DNA from: a virus
DNA: 64,000 bases
Strand: one strand, 5' to 3'
IMG/VR virus record: IMGVR_UViG_3300021963_000062
Span: 33,016 to 97,015 of that record
Shown: positions 33,877 through 41,332 of the stretch, one piece after another
How positions within the stretch are numbered: the stretch's first letter is position 1
Layout: every line of letters starts with the position of its first letter
Made by a program: the position numbers and the translations under genes
Notes under the pieces: generated by a model
The model's database searches: none
The model's input: only the letters and a program-made list of their open reading frames with translations
Told to the model about the DNA's origin: nothing

Positions 33877-34927
33877 TGTTCTTTTTAGCAATTTGTTCAG
33901 AAATCCATGCGTATGTCTTACGAATACCTTCCTCAAGAGTCTGTTGATAATCCCAACCGAGTTCTCTACGAATTACATCGTTGTTGGAATTACGTCCACG
34001 AACACCAAGAGGAGCATCTAGTTTATGATTCTTCTCTACGTTCTTACCAGCAACCTTTGCAGCAGTCTCTACCAATTGGTTGATAGTGACCATTTCTTCG
34101 GAACCAATATTAACTGGGCCAATGAAATCCGAATCCATCAATCTTCTAGATGCTTCAATGCATTCGTCAATGTACAGGAAGGAACGAGTTTGTAGGCCGT
34201 CTCCCCACACCTCAATGGTTCCACCTTCCTCTGGGAGGAGAGCGACTTTACGGCAGATTGCAGCTGGTGCTTTCTCTCTTCCACCGTCCCAGGTTCCTTC
34301 TGGTCCAAAGATATTATGATACCTAGTAACCCGAACAGGCATCCCGTAATTACGATGATAAGCGAAAAAGAGTCGCTCTGAGAACAACTTCTCCCAACCA
34401 TATTCAGAATCTGGGTTAGCAGGGTAGGCTGATTCTTCACGGCAGTCAGGGTTATCTGGATCTAGTTGATTATGTTCTGGATACATACATGCCGATCCAG
34501 AATAGAAGATTTTAGTTCGAATTGTACCGACTCTTTCATTCATCTGACGTTGCATTTCAAGAACATTCAGATTAATTTGAACTGAGTTGTGCATAATGTC
34601 TGCATCATTTTCTCCAGTAAAGACAAAACCTGCACCACCCATATCAGCAGCGAACTGATAGATTTCATCAAAAGGTTGGATATAACGATAAGGAACATGG
34701 TTATAAAAATTACCACGGTCTCCCTTATATTCCAGAACACGACGAACAAAATCTACATCACGAAGATCTCCGCGAATAAACTCATTAGCTGCAGAGTCAG
34801 AATACTCCGGATATTTAAGGTCTACACCACGAACCCAATATCCTTCGGATCGCAGTCTCTTAACCATATGACTTCCAATAAAGCCACCGGCACCGAGTAC
34901 AAGTGCCTTCTTAATATATTGACTCAT
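33866..34927 (-). CDS. GDP-mannose 3,5-epimerase
   Basis: 353 residues from the ATG at 34927. VLGAGGFIGSHM, ADMGGAGFVF, catalytic Cys147 in SGSACMYPEH, and EYGWEK (Tyr176, Lys180) match plant-type GDP-mannose 3,5-epimerase, which makes GDP-L-galactose. This gives a second GDP-hexose route in the phage. Confidence 0.88.
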   Translation of the reverse strand: MSQYIKKALVLGAGGFIGSHMVKRLRSEGYWVRGVDLKYPEYSDSAANEFIRGDLRDVDFVRRVLEYKGDRGNFYNHVPYRYIQPFDEIYQFAADMGGAGFVFTGENDADIMHNSVQINLNVLEMQRQMNERVGTIRTKIFYSGSACMYPEHNQLDPDNPDCREESAYPANPDSEYGWEKLFSERLFFAYHRNYGMPVRVTRYHNIFGPEGTWDGGREKAPAAICRKVALLPEEGGTIEVWGDGLQTRSFLYIDECIEASRRLMDSDFIGPVNIGSEEMVTINQLVETAAKVAGKNVEKNHKLDAPLGVRGRNSNNDVIRRELGWDYQQTLEEGIRKTYAWISEQIAKKNNEN

Positions 34928-34968
34928 TTTTTGATCAAAAATAATAATCTCAATAGTATATATTATAC

Positions 34969-34996
34969 TAAAAAAGGTGGGTTTATGCAACCCACC
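34969..34996 (-). terminator. intrinsic terminator
   Basis: Minus strand GGTGGGTT / AACCCACC hairpin followed by six T, separating the DUF2061-like genes from the GME gene. A TATAAT box sits right after it at 34962-34967, so a promoter for GME may overlap. Confidence 0.7.
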
Positions 34997-35073
34997 TCTA
35001 AAACTCAGGCTCGCCACTTGTTTTGAGTACGAGAAAACAAGAAACTCGGCGGGGTTAACCCCATCCGCACCAC

Positions 35074-35247
35074 TTATTTTTTATCGGAAAAATAAGAAAC
35101 CGAATATTTGTCCCATAAAATATCATAATAATAATAAAGAAGAAACAATCCTATATGAATTGTTAATGACATAGAAAATCCAGTAAACATTGAAGTAAAC
35201 AAGATTGCTAATATTCTATATCCTAAAGACTTCCAGAGTAATTTCAT
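35074..35247 (-). CDS. DUF2061-like small membrane protein (57 aa)
   Basis: ATG at 35247, TAA at 35074. KSLGYRILAILFTSMFTG and a later LYYYYDILWDK fit the DUF2061 pattern of two membrane helices. Role of the family is unknown. Confidence 0.6.
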   Translation of the reverse strand: MKLLWKSLGYRILAILFTSMFTGFSMSLTIHIGLFLLYYYYDILWDKYSVSYFSDKK

Positions 35248-35249
35248 AG

Positions 35250-35284
35250 TACAAAAAAATAAAGGAGGGTCATATTGACTCCAC
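35250..35284 (-). terminator. possible intrinsic terminator
   Basis: Minus strand GGAGTCA / TGACCCTCC hairpin followed by TTTATTTTTTT. The T-rich end overlaps the leader of the DUF2061-like gene. Confidence 0.5.
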
Positions 35285-35287
35285 CAC

Positions 35288-35521
35288 CTAGTTTGACTTA
35301 ACTAGGAAAAGTTGGATTAGTTTTGGTATCTCAATAGCAGCATAGAAACCACATAAGAAAAGAATGTCCCAAAACTTATATTTGATAGCAAAAGGAACGA
35401 CAAAGACATTCCCGATGCATTTAACAAATAATCCGATTTTCATATCTCCCCATAGTAGGAAAAAATATCCTGATAAAAGAAGGAGATTACCAATGTATCG
35501 GAATACATTAGATTTCGTCAT
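35288..35521 (-). CDS. small membrane protein (77 aa)
   Basis: Three hydrophobic segments (YIGNLLLLSGYFFLLW, KCIGNVFVVPFAI, ILFLCGFYAAIEI). A polytopic small membrane protein of unknown role. Confidence 0.6.
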   Translation of the reverse strand: MTKSNVFRYIGNLLLLSGYFFLLWGDMKIGLFVKCIGNVFVVPFAIKYKFWDILFLCGFYAAIEIPKLIQLFLVKSN

Positions 35522-35564
35522 AAGGGGTTTGCTCCCGACCAGTGCTGTTTAAGTCCATCCGTGA

Positions 35565-36092
35565 CTATAAAAATGAACACCATCCAGTTACCACATATTT
35601 TGTTTCTGTTTTAGATACAATTCCATAGTGACTATGTGTCCAACCAGCAGGCCAAATACACAAATCTCCAGTTCTTGCAGATTTCTTAAAATCTTGTTGA
35701 GGCCAATAGGTTTCCCCACCATCCTTAACATCATTTAAGTAAATCATCCAAGCAAGAATTCTTTTACAATCATAATCATCCTTACCATGTTCCATGTGTT
35801 CTGGGTAATATGCTTGACCAGGTAAATACTTTTGCAAATTATAATTTTTAGAAATTCCCCAAGGTGCATATAATGTCTTAAGAAATTTATGTTTTTCCAT
35901 ATACTCATTTACATTTTTTTGAACAATATCGGTCAAAAATTTGTGAGGTGTAGTAGTTACAGAAGAACTGACCAAAAAATAAAAATTATTAAAAGATTTA
36001 CGAGAACTATCAATATATTCAATTACTGAATTACATTGATTTAAAGTTAATGATTTTTCTTTTACATAAATGTAATTTTTAGTCTCGGACAT
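35565..36092 (-). CDS. 2OG-Fe(II) oxygenase, prolyl-hydroxylase-like
   Basis: 175 residues. YYPEHMEHGKDD (iron region, HxE instead of HxD), then WMIYLNDVKDGGETYWP and the distal GWTHSHYGIVSKTETKYVV. The fold matches P4H-type oxygenases. The first acidic ligand is Glu by my reading, or Asp further on. AT-rich. Substrate unknown. Confidence 0.72.
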   Translation of the reverse strand: MSETKNYIYVKEKSLTLNQCNSVIEYIDSSRKSFNNFYFLVSSSVTTTPHKFLTDIVQKNVNEYMEKHKFLKTLYAPWGISKNYNLQKYLPGQAYYPEHMEHGKDDYDCKRILAWMIYLNDVKDGGETYWPQQDFKKSARTGDLCIWPAGWTHSHYGIVSKTETKYVVTGWCSFL

Positions 36093-36318
36093 AACATGGA
36101 ACTCTATCTGGATCTAGCCATTTCGCATATTCAATGTCTTCCATTGCAGTAGTGCATTGTAGACCATTATCAAAAAGATAAATGTCATTCCAACGTTTGG
36201 TGTAGTGATCTTTCTTTTGCATTCTATAATCAGGCATACCATTTAATTCAATGATACCCTTTTGAACAAACCTATACCCTTCTCGTTCAAGAAGAACTTT
36301 AGGAAGTGTTTCAATCAC
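36079..36318 (-). CDS. hypothetical protein (79 aa)
   Basis: Compact protein with LEREGYRFVQKGIIELNGMP and RWNDIYLFDNGLQC, likely beta-rich. Overlaps both neighbours by 4-14 bases. Function unknown. Confidence 0.6.
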   Translation of the reverse strand: MIETLPKVLLEREGYRFVQKGIIELNGMPDYRMQKKDHYTKRWNDIYLFDNGLQCTTAMEDIEYAKWLDPDRVPCYVRD

Positions 36319-36536
36319 GATGCGATGGCTCCTTCAGCTTCAAGATCTGCATAGATATAATCAATCAACATCTCGTAGTCATCCAGAGGATCTCCAGAAA
36401 AAATTACACCATTAGATTCATAGAACTTGCGAACTTTCTTGAAGAGTTTTGGATTTTTTACATCCAGATAAGATTCTCCATTCGCAGCAGACTTCAGAGT
36501 TTGAATATCTTTCTTGAATTTTGCGGTCAGTGACAT
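36315..36536 (-). CDS. hypothetical protein (73 aa)
   Basis: Start at 36536, fitting the perfect promoter at 36561-36589. Helical and charged (MSLTAKFKKDIQTLKSAANG), acidic end. Function unknown. Confidence 0.6.
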   Translation of the reverse strand: MSLTAKFKKDIQTLKSAANGESYLDVKNPKLFKKVRKFYESNGVIFSGDPLDDYEMLIDYIYADLEAEGAIAS

Positions 36537-36560
36537 TTGTTTGAATTTGTTTACCTTGTT

Positions 36561-36589
36561 ATTATAGGGTGTTGACTTGAAGAAGTCAA
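36561..36589 (-). promoter_or_regulatory. sigma70-like promoter
   Basis: TTGACT (36584-36589), 17-base spacer, TATAAT (36561-36566) on the minus strand. Confidence 0.75.
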
Positions 36590-36614
36590 GGAGGACAGTT
36601 CGGTTTCTGTCCAA

Positions 36615-36687
36615 TGCTGGTTGAGGGGATCGAACCCACCTATATCCGATTATGAGTCGGGTGCTTTCACCAGATAGCTAAACCAGC
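36615..36687 (-). tRNA. tRNA with anticodon CAT (Met or Ile2)
   Basis: Cloverleaf on the minus strand: acceptor GCTGGTT / AACCAGC, D stem GCT / AGC, anticodon loop CTCATAA giving CAT, T loop TTCGATC. The T stem has one mismatch. CCA is not encoded. Elongator Met or Ile with lysidine cannot be told apart here. Confidence 0.85.
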
Positions 36688-36698
36688 AATAAAAATTA

Positions 36699-36872
36699 TT
36701 AGGGAGCTTCGTTATTCATGTCGGTATGAATTCTTACGAACTCATCATCTGCAGGAACCATTACTGCAGTATGGCCATTCTCGTTTATTATACCTATTCT
36801 TTCTCCATTTTCAACTCTTTCAATCATTTCTTCCCAGCGTTCCTGAAACTCTTGCACTGTGTAGATTTCCAT
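36699..36872 (-). CDS. Phd/YefM-like small protein (57 aa)
   Basis: MEIYTVQEFQERWEEMIERV, ENGERIGIINENG and HTAVMVPADD match the N-terminal domain of Phd-type antitoxins (dimer and DNA-binding part). No toxin gene is adjacent. It lies between two tRNA genes. Could be an antitoxin mimic or a small repressor. Confidence 0.6.
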   Translation of the reverse strand: MEIYTVQEFQERWEEMIERVENGERIGIINENGHTAVMVPADDEFVRIHTDMNNEAP

Positions 36873-36890
36873 AGTTTTTGTATTTATAAG

Positions 36891-36964
36891 TCGGGATGAT
36901 AGGATTTGAACCTACGGCCCCTCGCTCCCAAAGCGAGTGCTCTACCAAACTGAGCTACATCCCG
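36891..36964 (-). tRNA. tRNA-Pro (TGG)
   Basis: Acceptor CGGGATG / CATCCCG, anticodon loop TTTGGGA giving TGG, stem CTCGC / GCGAG, T loop TTCAAAT. Reads CCA. Confidence 0.93.
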
Positions 36965-36985
36965 ATTTACTAGTATATAGTAACA

Positions 36986-37147
36986 TTAATGATCCTTCTT
37001 GGCAAATGGCTCCCAGTGTTGCCAGTTGTATTTGTGAACGGCCCACATCCCTAAAATAGGAACAAAGACTAAAGAAAATCCTATCACTCCAAGAATAATG
37101 GGATTACTTAAAGCCAAGTAAGCAATATGTCCTAGTTTATGCATCAT
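36986..37147 (-). CDS. small membrane protein (53 aa)
   Basis: ATG at 37147 overlaps the TGA of the upstream small gene. One membrane helix (PIILGVIGFSLVFVPILGMW) and a basic, aromatic tail. Function unknown. Confidence 0.55.
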   Translation of the reverse strand: MMHKLGHIAYLALSNPIILGVIGFSLVFVPILGMWAVHKYNWQHWEPFAKKDH

Positions 37148-37284
37148 TTCAATACGTTATGTGCAGTTCCATCACCATCATATTGGTCTGTGTCATAGTA
37201 TCCTCCGTTCCTTTTCATTCCGAAATAAATCGTAGATAAAACGAAAGGGATTGCGGCGAACATTAGTAGTTTTCCGAGTAACAT
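37144..37284 (-). CDS. small membrane protein (46 aa)
   Basis: MLLGKLLMFAAIPFVLSTIY is a hydrophobic N-terminus, followed by GGYYDTDQYDGDGTAH. ATGA coupling with the next gene supports it. It overlaps the frame at 37193-37351 in a different register. Confidence 0.55.
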   Translation of the reverse strand: MLLGKLLMFAAIPFVLSTIYFGMKRNGGYYDTDQYDGDGTAHNVLK

Positions 37285-37351
37285 AATAGTCTTCCTCAAA
37301 TGTTTTTTCTGCAAGTGCAATCAAAGCAATTGCCTGTTCTTTACCAGTCAT
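37193..37351 (-). CDS. small hypothetical protein (52 aa), overlaps next gene out of frame
   Basis: MTGKEQAIALIALAEKTFEE is helical, and the C-terminal half is Arg-rich. The start overlaps the stop of 37341-37505. It shares 92 bases with 37144-37284 in another frame; one of the two may be spurious, but both have coupling and reasonable composition. Confidence 0.45.
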   Translation of the reverse strand: MTGKEQAIALIALAEKTFEEDYYVTRKTTNVRRNPFRFIYDLFRNEKERRIL

Positions 37352-37505
37352 CATTTTCCTCATGATCCCCAGAGAGTTCTCTAAGATAATCAGTCCACCA
37401 TTGCGGATCTTTAATATATTTCCAGTTAGGAACATCCTTTCCCCGTTCAAAGTAATACTCAAATAGAGCTTGATCTATCTTTTGAGAGATTTCAATAATC
37501 TTCAT
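37341..37505 (-). CDS. small hypothetical protein (54 aa)
   Basis: Start at 37505 (MKIIEISQKIDQALFEYYFE) chosen because it overlaps the upstream gene by only 14 bases and has an AAGAGG site; a longer version from 37577 would overlap by 86 bases. Acidic tail. Function unknown. Confidence 0.5.
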   Translation of the reverse strand: MKIIEISQKIDQALFEYYFERGKDVPNWKYIKDPQWWTDYLRELSGDHEENDDW

Positions 37506-37683
37506 CCTCTTGGTCAAGGTCTCCATATGCATTCTCCACGTAGGGTCCGTGTGGTCGTTTGGCGTCTTCTCGGACATAATTGACTTCAGATACGCTTGTT
37601 GATAACCATAGTGATACTTTCATTACTATGTAGATAATTGCAAGAGGGAGAAAACACAAAGAAAGGATTAGTGCATGTTTCAT
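37492..37683 (-). CDS. small membrane protein (63 aa)
   Basis: N-terminal membrane helix (MKHALILSLCFLPLAIIYIV) and an acidic tail (DLDQEDEDY). Four-base overlap with gnd. Function unknown. Confidence 0.6.
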   Translation of the reverse strand: MKHALILSLCFLPLAIIYIVMKVSLWLSTSVSEVNYVREDAKRPHGPYVENAYGDLDQEDEDY

Positions 37684-38717
37684 CTTACATGATGTCCTCC
37701 AAACATAAACCTCATACCATTCAGAACTTTGGACGCGAAAGCACCCAAACCGCGAGAATTAAATCTTTCATAAAGCGCAGTGGTGATGACAGGAGCGGGA
37801 ACCCCCAGATCCACAGCGGCAGTAACCGTCCAGCGACCCTCACCGCTGTCGGATACACCTCCAGAGAACTGTTTAAGCTGAGGATCGCGGCGTAACACAT
37901 CAGCAGTAAGATCCAGTAACCAAGAACCAACAACGCTACCACGACGCCATAACTCAGCCACCTCAACAACATCAATGTCATAACAGTAACTTTCTGGATC
38001 TGCCATTGGGGCGACCTCTGCATCTCCTTCTCTGACATACTTGGCACCTGCATTGGCGTTCTTAATGATGTTAAATCCTTCTGCATACGCCTGCATTATA
38101 CCATACTCTATGCCGTTGTGAACCATCTTTACAAAATGTCCTGCACCAGGGCCTCCACAATGTAACCAACCAAACTCAGCAGAGGTCAACTCCGAGTTAA
38201 ATTGAGTCCTGGGGGCAGCGTCAATTCCTGGTGAGAGGGCATCAAAAATGCGCGAACAAGTGGCGACCGCAGTATTTCCGCCACCAACCATAAGACAGTA
38301 TCCACGATCCATACCATAAACGCCACCGCTAGTACCGCAATCAATATATTGGATACCAAGTTTTGCCAACCGCTCTGCTCTTTTCCGACTGTCTTTAAAA
38401 TTGCTATTGCCATGATCAATAATAATATCTCCTTCACCACAATATCGTAGTAACTCATTGATCGTCTCCTCTACGGTTTCAGCAGGCACTACCATCTGGA
38501 AAATACCAGGTCGTACTCCACCAGTTTTTGTTTGTTTAACTACTTTAACAAGGCCTTCAATAGTAGTTGTAATGCCATCCACATACCCACTTTCGTATGC
38601 TTCGTTTGCTTTTGCATAATTTCTCCGATAACCCCAGACTTCAATTCCTCCTCTTTTCCTCATGCGACGGGCCATTCCTTCGCCCATTCTTCCGAGTCCG
38701 ATTAGCCCTACTTTCAT
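37680..38717 (-). CDS. gnd: 6-phosphogluconate dehydrogenase (decarboxylating)
   Basis: 345 residues from the ATG at 38717. NAD(P) motif GLIGLGRMGEGMARRM at 4-19, CGTSGGVYG, and GPGAGHFVKMVHNGIEYG (catalytic Lys and His). The short length fits the GntZ/YqeC-type enzymes. It oxidises 6-phosphogluconate to ribulose 5-phosphate with CO2 release, making NAD(P)H and pentose for nucleotides. Works with talC. Confidence 0.95.
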   Translation of the reverse strand: MKVGLIGLGRMGEGMARRMRKRGGIEVWGYRRNYAKANEAYESGYVDGITTTIEGLVKVVKQTKTGGVRPGIFQMVVPAETVEETINELLRYCGEGDIIIDHGNSNFKDSRKRAERLAKLGIQYIDCGTSGGVYGMDRGYCLMVGGGNTAVATCSRIFDALSPGIDAAPRTQFNSELTSAEFGWLHCGGPGAGHFVKMVHNGIEYGIMQAYAEGFNIIKNANAGAKYVREGDAEVAPMADPESYCYDIDVVEVAELWRRGSVVGSWLLDLTADVLRRDPQLKQFSGGVSDSGEGRWTVTAAVDLGVPAPVITTALYERFNSRGLGAFASKVLNGMRFMFGGHHVR

Positions 38718-38718
38718 A

Positions 38719-38940
38719 TTAGTATCCCCTCCAGGTTTTAAACTCATAATAAAAGTATTGATCCATAATACGATTATCTAGTGGAGCATTTTCAGTCCTA
38801 TATGCCCACTCAACACAGAAGTCTATGATGCGATGATCATTTAGAGATTTATGGCCCCACATTCTTACAAACGCGGATGCTGCGAAATGAAACCTCTGTT
38901 TAGTTTGGGGTTCCATTCCGCGTGTGACCTTTGGAGTCAT
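38719..38940 (-). CDS. hypothetical protein (73 aa)
   Basis: Aromatic-rich small protein (QRFHFAASAFVRMWGHKSL, YFYYEFKTWRGY). It lies just upstream of gnd, within a chain of overlaps. Function unknown. Confidence 0.6.
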   Translation of the reverse strand: MTPKVTRGMEPQTKQRFHFAASAFVRMWGHKSLNDHRIIDFCVEWAYRTENAPLDNRIMDQYFYYEFKTWRGY

Positions 38941-39107
38941 CCCACAACCCCATTACAATGAGGACAAATCCAACCCTCATCACCGAAAAGTAGACTTGAA
39001 TGGAATGCACCAGACTCACAAAATTGTTTGATTGGTTCACTGATTTCAGCGTCAACCAAACTCTTATGACAATGCGGACATTCTCTGAGTGTTAGTGGGT
39101 AAATCAT
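38937..39107 (-). CDS. small zinc-ribbon-like protein (56 aa)
   Basis: ATG at 39107, TGA at 38937. Two CPHC motifs (ECPHCHKSL and ICPHCNG) with about 35 residues between them suggest one zinc site. It overlaps the ends of PTOX and the 38719 gene. Function unknown. Confidence 0.6.
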   Translation of the reverse strand: MIYPLTLRECPHCHKSLVDAEISEPIKQFCESGAFHSSLLFGDEGWICPHCNGVVG

Positions 39108-39604
39108 TTGATCATCTCCATTGCTTTATGGAGCTCCTGTGCGTGTTGAATCTCATCATTCATTATATCAACTATTTTCTGATCATCATGTATTGTTAGG
39201 TATTTCGCATAAGTCATCATAGCGTGCCACTCTACTTCCTCATTTAAATGATAAGCAGAAACAGGATCAAGAAAATAATAAACCACCATAATCCAATAAT
39301 AGACGAGAACCAAATGATAAGCGAAAAAGCGATCAATCCAGCGATCTGCTCCACCACGCGACTCCATTTCTCTGAGGTGTTCGGTTTCATTGACGGTCTG
39401 TGCGAAGTGTTCTTTCATTAGGTAGTAGTGTTCTTCTGTTCGGAGACCTAGTGATTCTCTGAGATGAAGAACACTGAGAAACGCGAAGTAAGGTGCTCTA
39501 GCGATTGTTTCTAGAACCCAGAATCTTTGTATGTCTTGACCTCTATAAAGAAAGTCAAGTATAGCTACCGTGATATTTAAAACAGCGGTGTTGAATGTTT
39601 TCAT
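39104..39604 (-). CDS. ptoX: plastoquinol terminal oxidase (alternative oxidase family)
   Basis: 166 residues. The diiron ligands are all visible: Glu32 in LETIARAPYFAF, Glu73 and His76 in NETEH, Glu122 or 123 in NEEVEWHA, Glu151 and His154 in DEIQH. It oxidises plastoquinol and reduces oxygen to water, relieving over-reduction of the photosynthetic chain. Known in marine cyanophages. Confidence 0.95.
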   Translation of the reverse strand: MKTFNTAVLNITVAILDFLYRGQDIQRFWVLETIARAPYFAFLSVLHLRESLGLRTEEHYYLMKEHFAQTVNETEHLREMESRGGADRWIDRFFAYHLVLVYYWIMVVYYFLDPVSAYHLNEEVEWHAMMTYAKYLTIHDDQKIVDIMNDEIQHAQELHKAMEMIK

Positions 39605-39762
39605 GCTCGTGTAGGAACATACTCCATGTCTTTCAGGAATTCATCTAGAATCGCACCATACTCCTTAAATCTACGATCTCCGGCTATGAAGCGTCTTTGT
39701 CTCATCCAAACTGCATCAGCCAAAAGTTTGACTTGTTCTTCGGTAAATGTGAATTCCTTCAT
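39601..39762 (-). CDS. small hypothetical protein (53 aa)
   Basis: ATG at 39762, stop overlapping the PTOX start. MKEFTFTEEQVKLLADAVWM and a basic middle. Lies between talC and PTOX. Function unknown. Confidence 0.6.
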   Translation of the reverse strand: MKEFTFTEEQVKLLADAVWMRQRRFIAGDRRFKEYGAILDEFLKDMEYVPTRA

Positions 39763-39774
39763 TTTTTACTCCGA

Positions 39775-40434
39775 TTAGTTTTGTTTTTGAACTGAATCCC
39801 AGTCTTTCTGGAATTGTTCTAGACCTTTTTCTGTCATAATATTTTTGTACATGCCCCAAAAGACTACTGGTGGAATAGTTACCACATCAGCACCAAACAG
39901 GGCACACTTCTCAACTTGTCTTACATCACGAACGGATGCACCAAGAATCTGAGTAGTAGTGAACCTACCGTGTCCAGTATATACTTCACGAATGTTCTTA
40001 ATGAGTTCAAGACCATCTACGGAATTATCTTCCCACCTACCAATAAATGGAGAGATATATGCGGCACCAGCCTTCTCTGCGAGAATGGCTTGTGCGACTG
40101 AGAACACCAAAGTCACATTAACCTTATAACCAGCAATGGTAAGTGCAAGGCAGGCCTTAAGACCTTCTACAGTACAGGGAACTTTGATAGTAACGTTCCA
40201 AAGTCCTTCAAATGCTTTTGCTTGATCAATCATTTCCTCTGCAGTATCAGCAACAACCTCTGCCGAGATTGATTCTAATTGTGGAAATGAAGATTGAATT
40301 TCTTTAATAACTTCAATTGGATCACGACCACTCTTTTTAATTAGAGTTGGATTTGTTGTGACTCCATTCAAAAGTCCAGTTTCATAAACTGAACGGATCA
40401 TGTCAACATCTGCGGTGTCTAAAAATATCTTCAT
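39775..40434 (-). CDS. talC: transaldolase (TalC type)
   Basis: 219 residues from the ATG at 40434. MKIFLDTADVDMIRSV, TTNPTLI and the Schiff-base Lys84 in NVTIKVPCT fit the short TalC/FSA family. It exchanges a three-carbon unit in the pentose phosphate pathway. Standard cyanophage metabolic gene; works with gnd. Confidence 0.95.
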   Translation of the reverse strand: MKIFLDTADVDMIRSVYETGLLNGVTTNPTLIKKSGRDPIEVIKEIQSSFPQLESISAEVVADTAEEMIDQAKAFEGLWNVTIKVPCTVEGLKACLALTIAGYKVNVTLVFSVAQAILAEKAGAAYISPFIGRWEDNSVDGLELIKNIREVYTGHGRFTTTQILGASVRDVRQVEKCALFGADVVTIPPVVFWGMYKNIMTEKGLEQFQKDWDSVQKQN

Positions 40435-40442
40435 GTTTTTTC

Positions 40443-40532
40443 TTAAAAAGGATACGCATGGGTCAAGCCCCAAAAAACAAATAGTCCTATGGTTCCAAAT
40501 ATGACCAAGGTATATAGAGTCAGACTATTCAT
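40443..40532 (-). CDS. 29-residue micro-membrane protein
   Basis: MNSLTLYTLVIFGTIGLFVF then WGLTHAYPF. A strong AGGAGA site precedes the ATG, and the start overlaps the stop of the upstream gene. The size and the polar aromatic end look like small photosynthetic-complex subunits, but I cannot name it. Confidence 0.5.
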   Translation of the reverse strand: MNSLTLYTLVIFGTIGLFVFWGLTHAYPF

Positions 40533-40657
40533 TACATATCTCCTCCGTTACGAAATCCTACTATGTAACCAATGATAAGACCACACATAAACGCAACAAA
40601 CATGTATAGAATGTGTGATACAAACTCAATAAACTCTAGCCATTCCGTATTCGTCAT
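40532..40657 (-). CDS. small membrane protein (41 aa)
   Basis: Helical membrane segment (ILYMFVAFMCGLIIGYIVGF) after an acidic N-terminus. Starts at 40657 or at further ATGs just upstream. Stop overlaps the next start (TAATG). Confidence 0.5.
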   Translation of the reverse strand: MTNTEWLEFIEFVSHILYMFVAFMCGLIIGYIVGFRNGGDM

Positions 40658-40760
40658 CATCATCCTCATAGGTAGATGGTTCTTCAAAGAGTTCATCCAT
40701 TTTTTGTTGAAGGACTCTTTCTTGCAATTCTTTTAAATCTTCTTCTGTTAAGATGATCAT
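40626..40760 (-). CDS. small acidic protein (44 aa)
   Basis: MIILTEEDLKELQERVLQQK coiled-coil-like helix, then EEPSTYEDDDDEYG. Overlaps the next gene by 32 bases and the previous one by 4. Function unknown. Confidence 0.5.
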   Translation of the reverse strand: MIILTEEDLKELQERVLQQKMDELFEEPSTYEDDDDEYGMARVY

Positions 40761-40936
40761 TTGTCTTTGAGTAGTTCCTCTATTCGTTTACGCATGTTCT
40801 CACTATCTTGTTTAAGATAATCTCTAAGAGAATAACCACGTTGACCTCTTATGATACATGTTCCTTGATAGAACATGGTGGCAGCAAAGACTAATAATAA
40901 TACAATACCAATTATTTCAGGGTAATGTTTAGCCAT
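40757..40936 (-). CDS. small membrane protein (59 aa)
   Basis: N-terminal helix (IIGIVLLLVFAATMFYQG) and a charged, helical tail ending EELLKDK. ATGA coupling with the next gene. Function unknown. Confidence 0.55.
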   Translation of the reverse strand: MAKHYPEIIGIVLLLVFAATMFYQGTCIIRGQRGYSLRDYLKQDSENMRKRIEELLKDK

Positions 40937-41115
40937 GGCAGTACGGGAGGAATTACACCAATAAGTCTCAACAATCCTTCAGCAAATAAAGCAAGGACAA
41001 CCCAACCAACGCACATAGAAATAATGGAAGCATTCCGATTGTGCCTTCGTATAGCATCATCTATCATCTCCTGGACTTCAGAACGACTGACCAACTCATC
41101 ATGTTCTCTATCCAT
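40912..41115 (-). CDS. small membrane protein (67 aa)
   Basis: Polar N-terminal helix (SEVQEMIDDAIRRHNRNAS) followed by a membrane helix (CVGWVVLALFAEGLLRLIG). Overlaps the gene at 40757-40936 by 25 bases. Function unknown. Confidence 0.55.
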   Translation of the reverse strand: MDREHDELVSRSEVQEMIDDAIRRHNRNASIISMCVGWVVLALFAEGLLRLIGVIPPVLPWLNITLK

Positions 41116-41332
41116 TTTTTACCTCTCTTAAGTAACGGCGATACATTTCTAAAGTTTGATTGTCACATTCACGTTCATCTGATGGAGGATTCCATCCTTG
41201 ACTAAGGGTAAAATCACAAAATTCATATACTTCTTGAGTAACAACCATTCCGACTCTGACCAGAGAACTCAATAAATGGGCTCTTTTTTGAAAGCATTCG
41301 TCTTTGAATCTCCAATCATGAGTACTTGTCAT
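41108..41332 (-). CDS. hypothetical protein (74 aa)
   Basis: Start at 41332 supported by GGAGGAAATC before the ATG. MTSTHDWRFKDECFQKRAHL, then VTQEVYEFCDFTLSQGW. Function unknown. Confidence 0.55.
   Translation of the reverse strand: MTSTHDWRFKDECFQKRAHLLSSLVRVGMVVTQEVYEFCDFTLSQGWNPPSDERECDNQTLEMYRRYLREVKNG

Noticed and set aside
34928-35017. Upstream extension of the GDP-mannose epimerase to 35017
   Set aside because: It runs through the terminator hairpin and TATAAT box, and the SDR fold starts right after the ATG at 34927.
37505-37577. Longer N-terminus for the gene at 37341
   Set aside because: It would overlap the neighbouring membrane protein gene by 86 bases while a later ATG with a better site gives a 14-base overlap.
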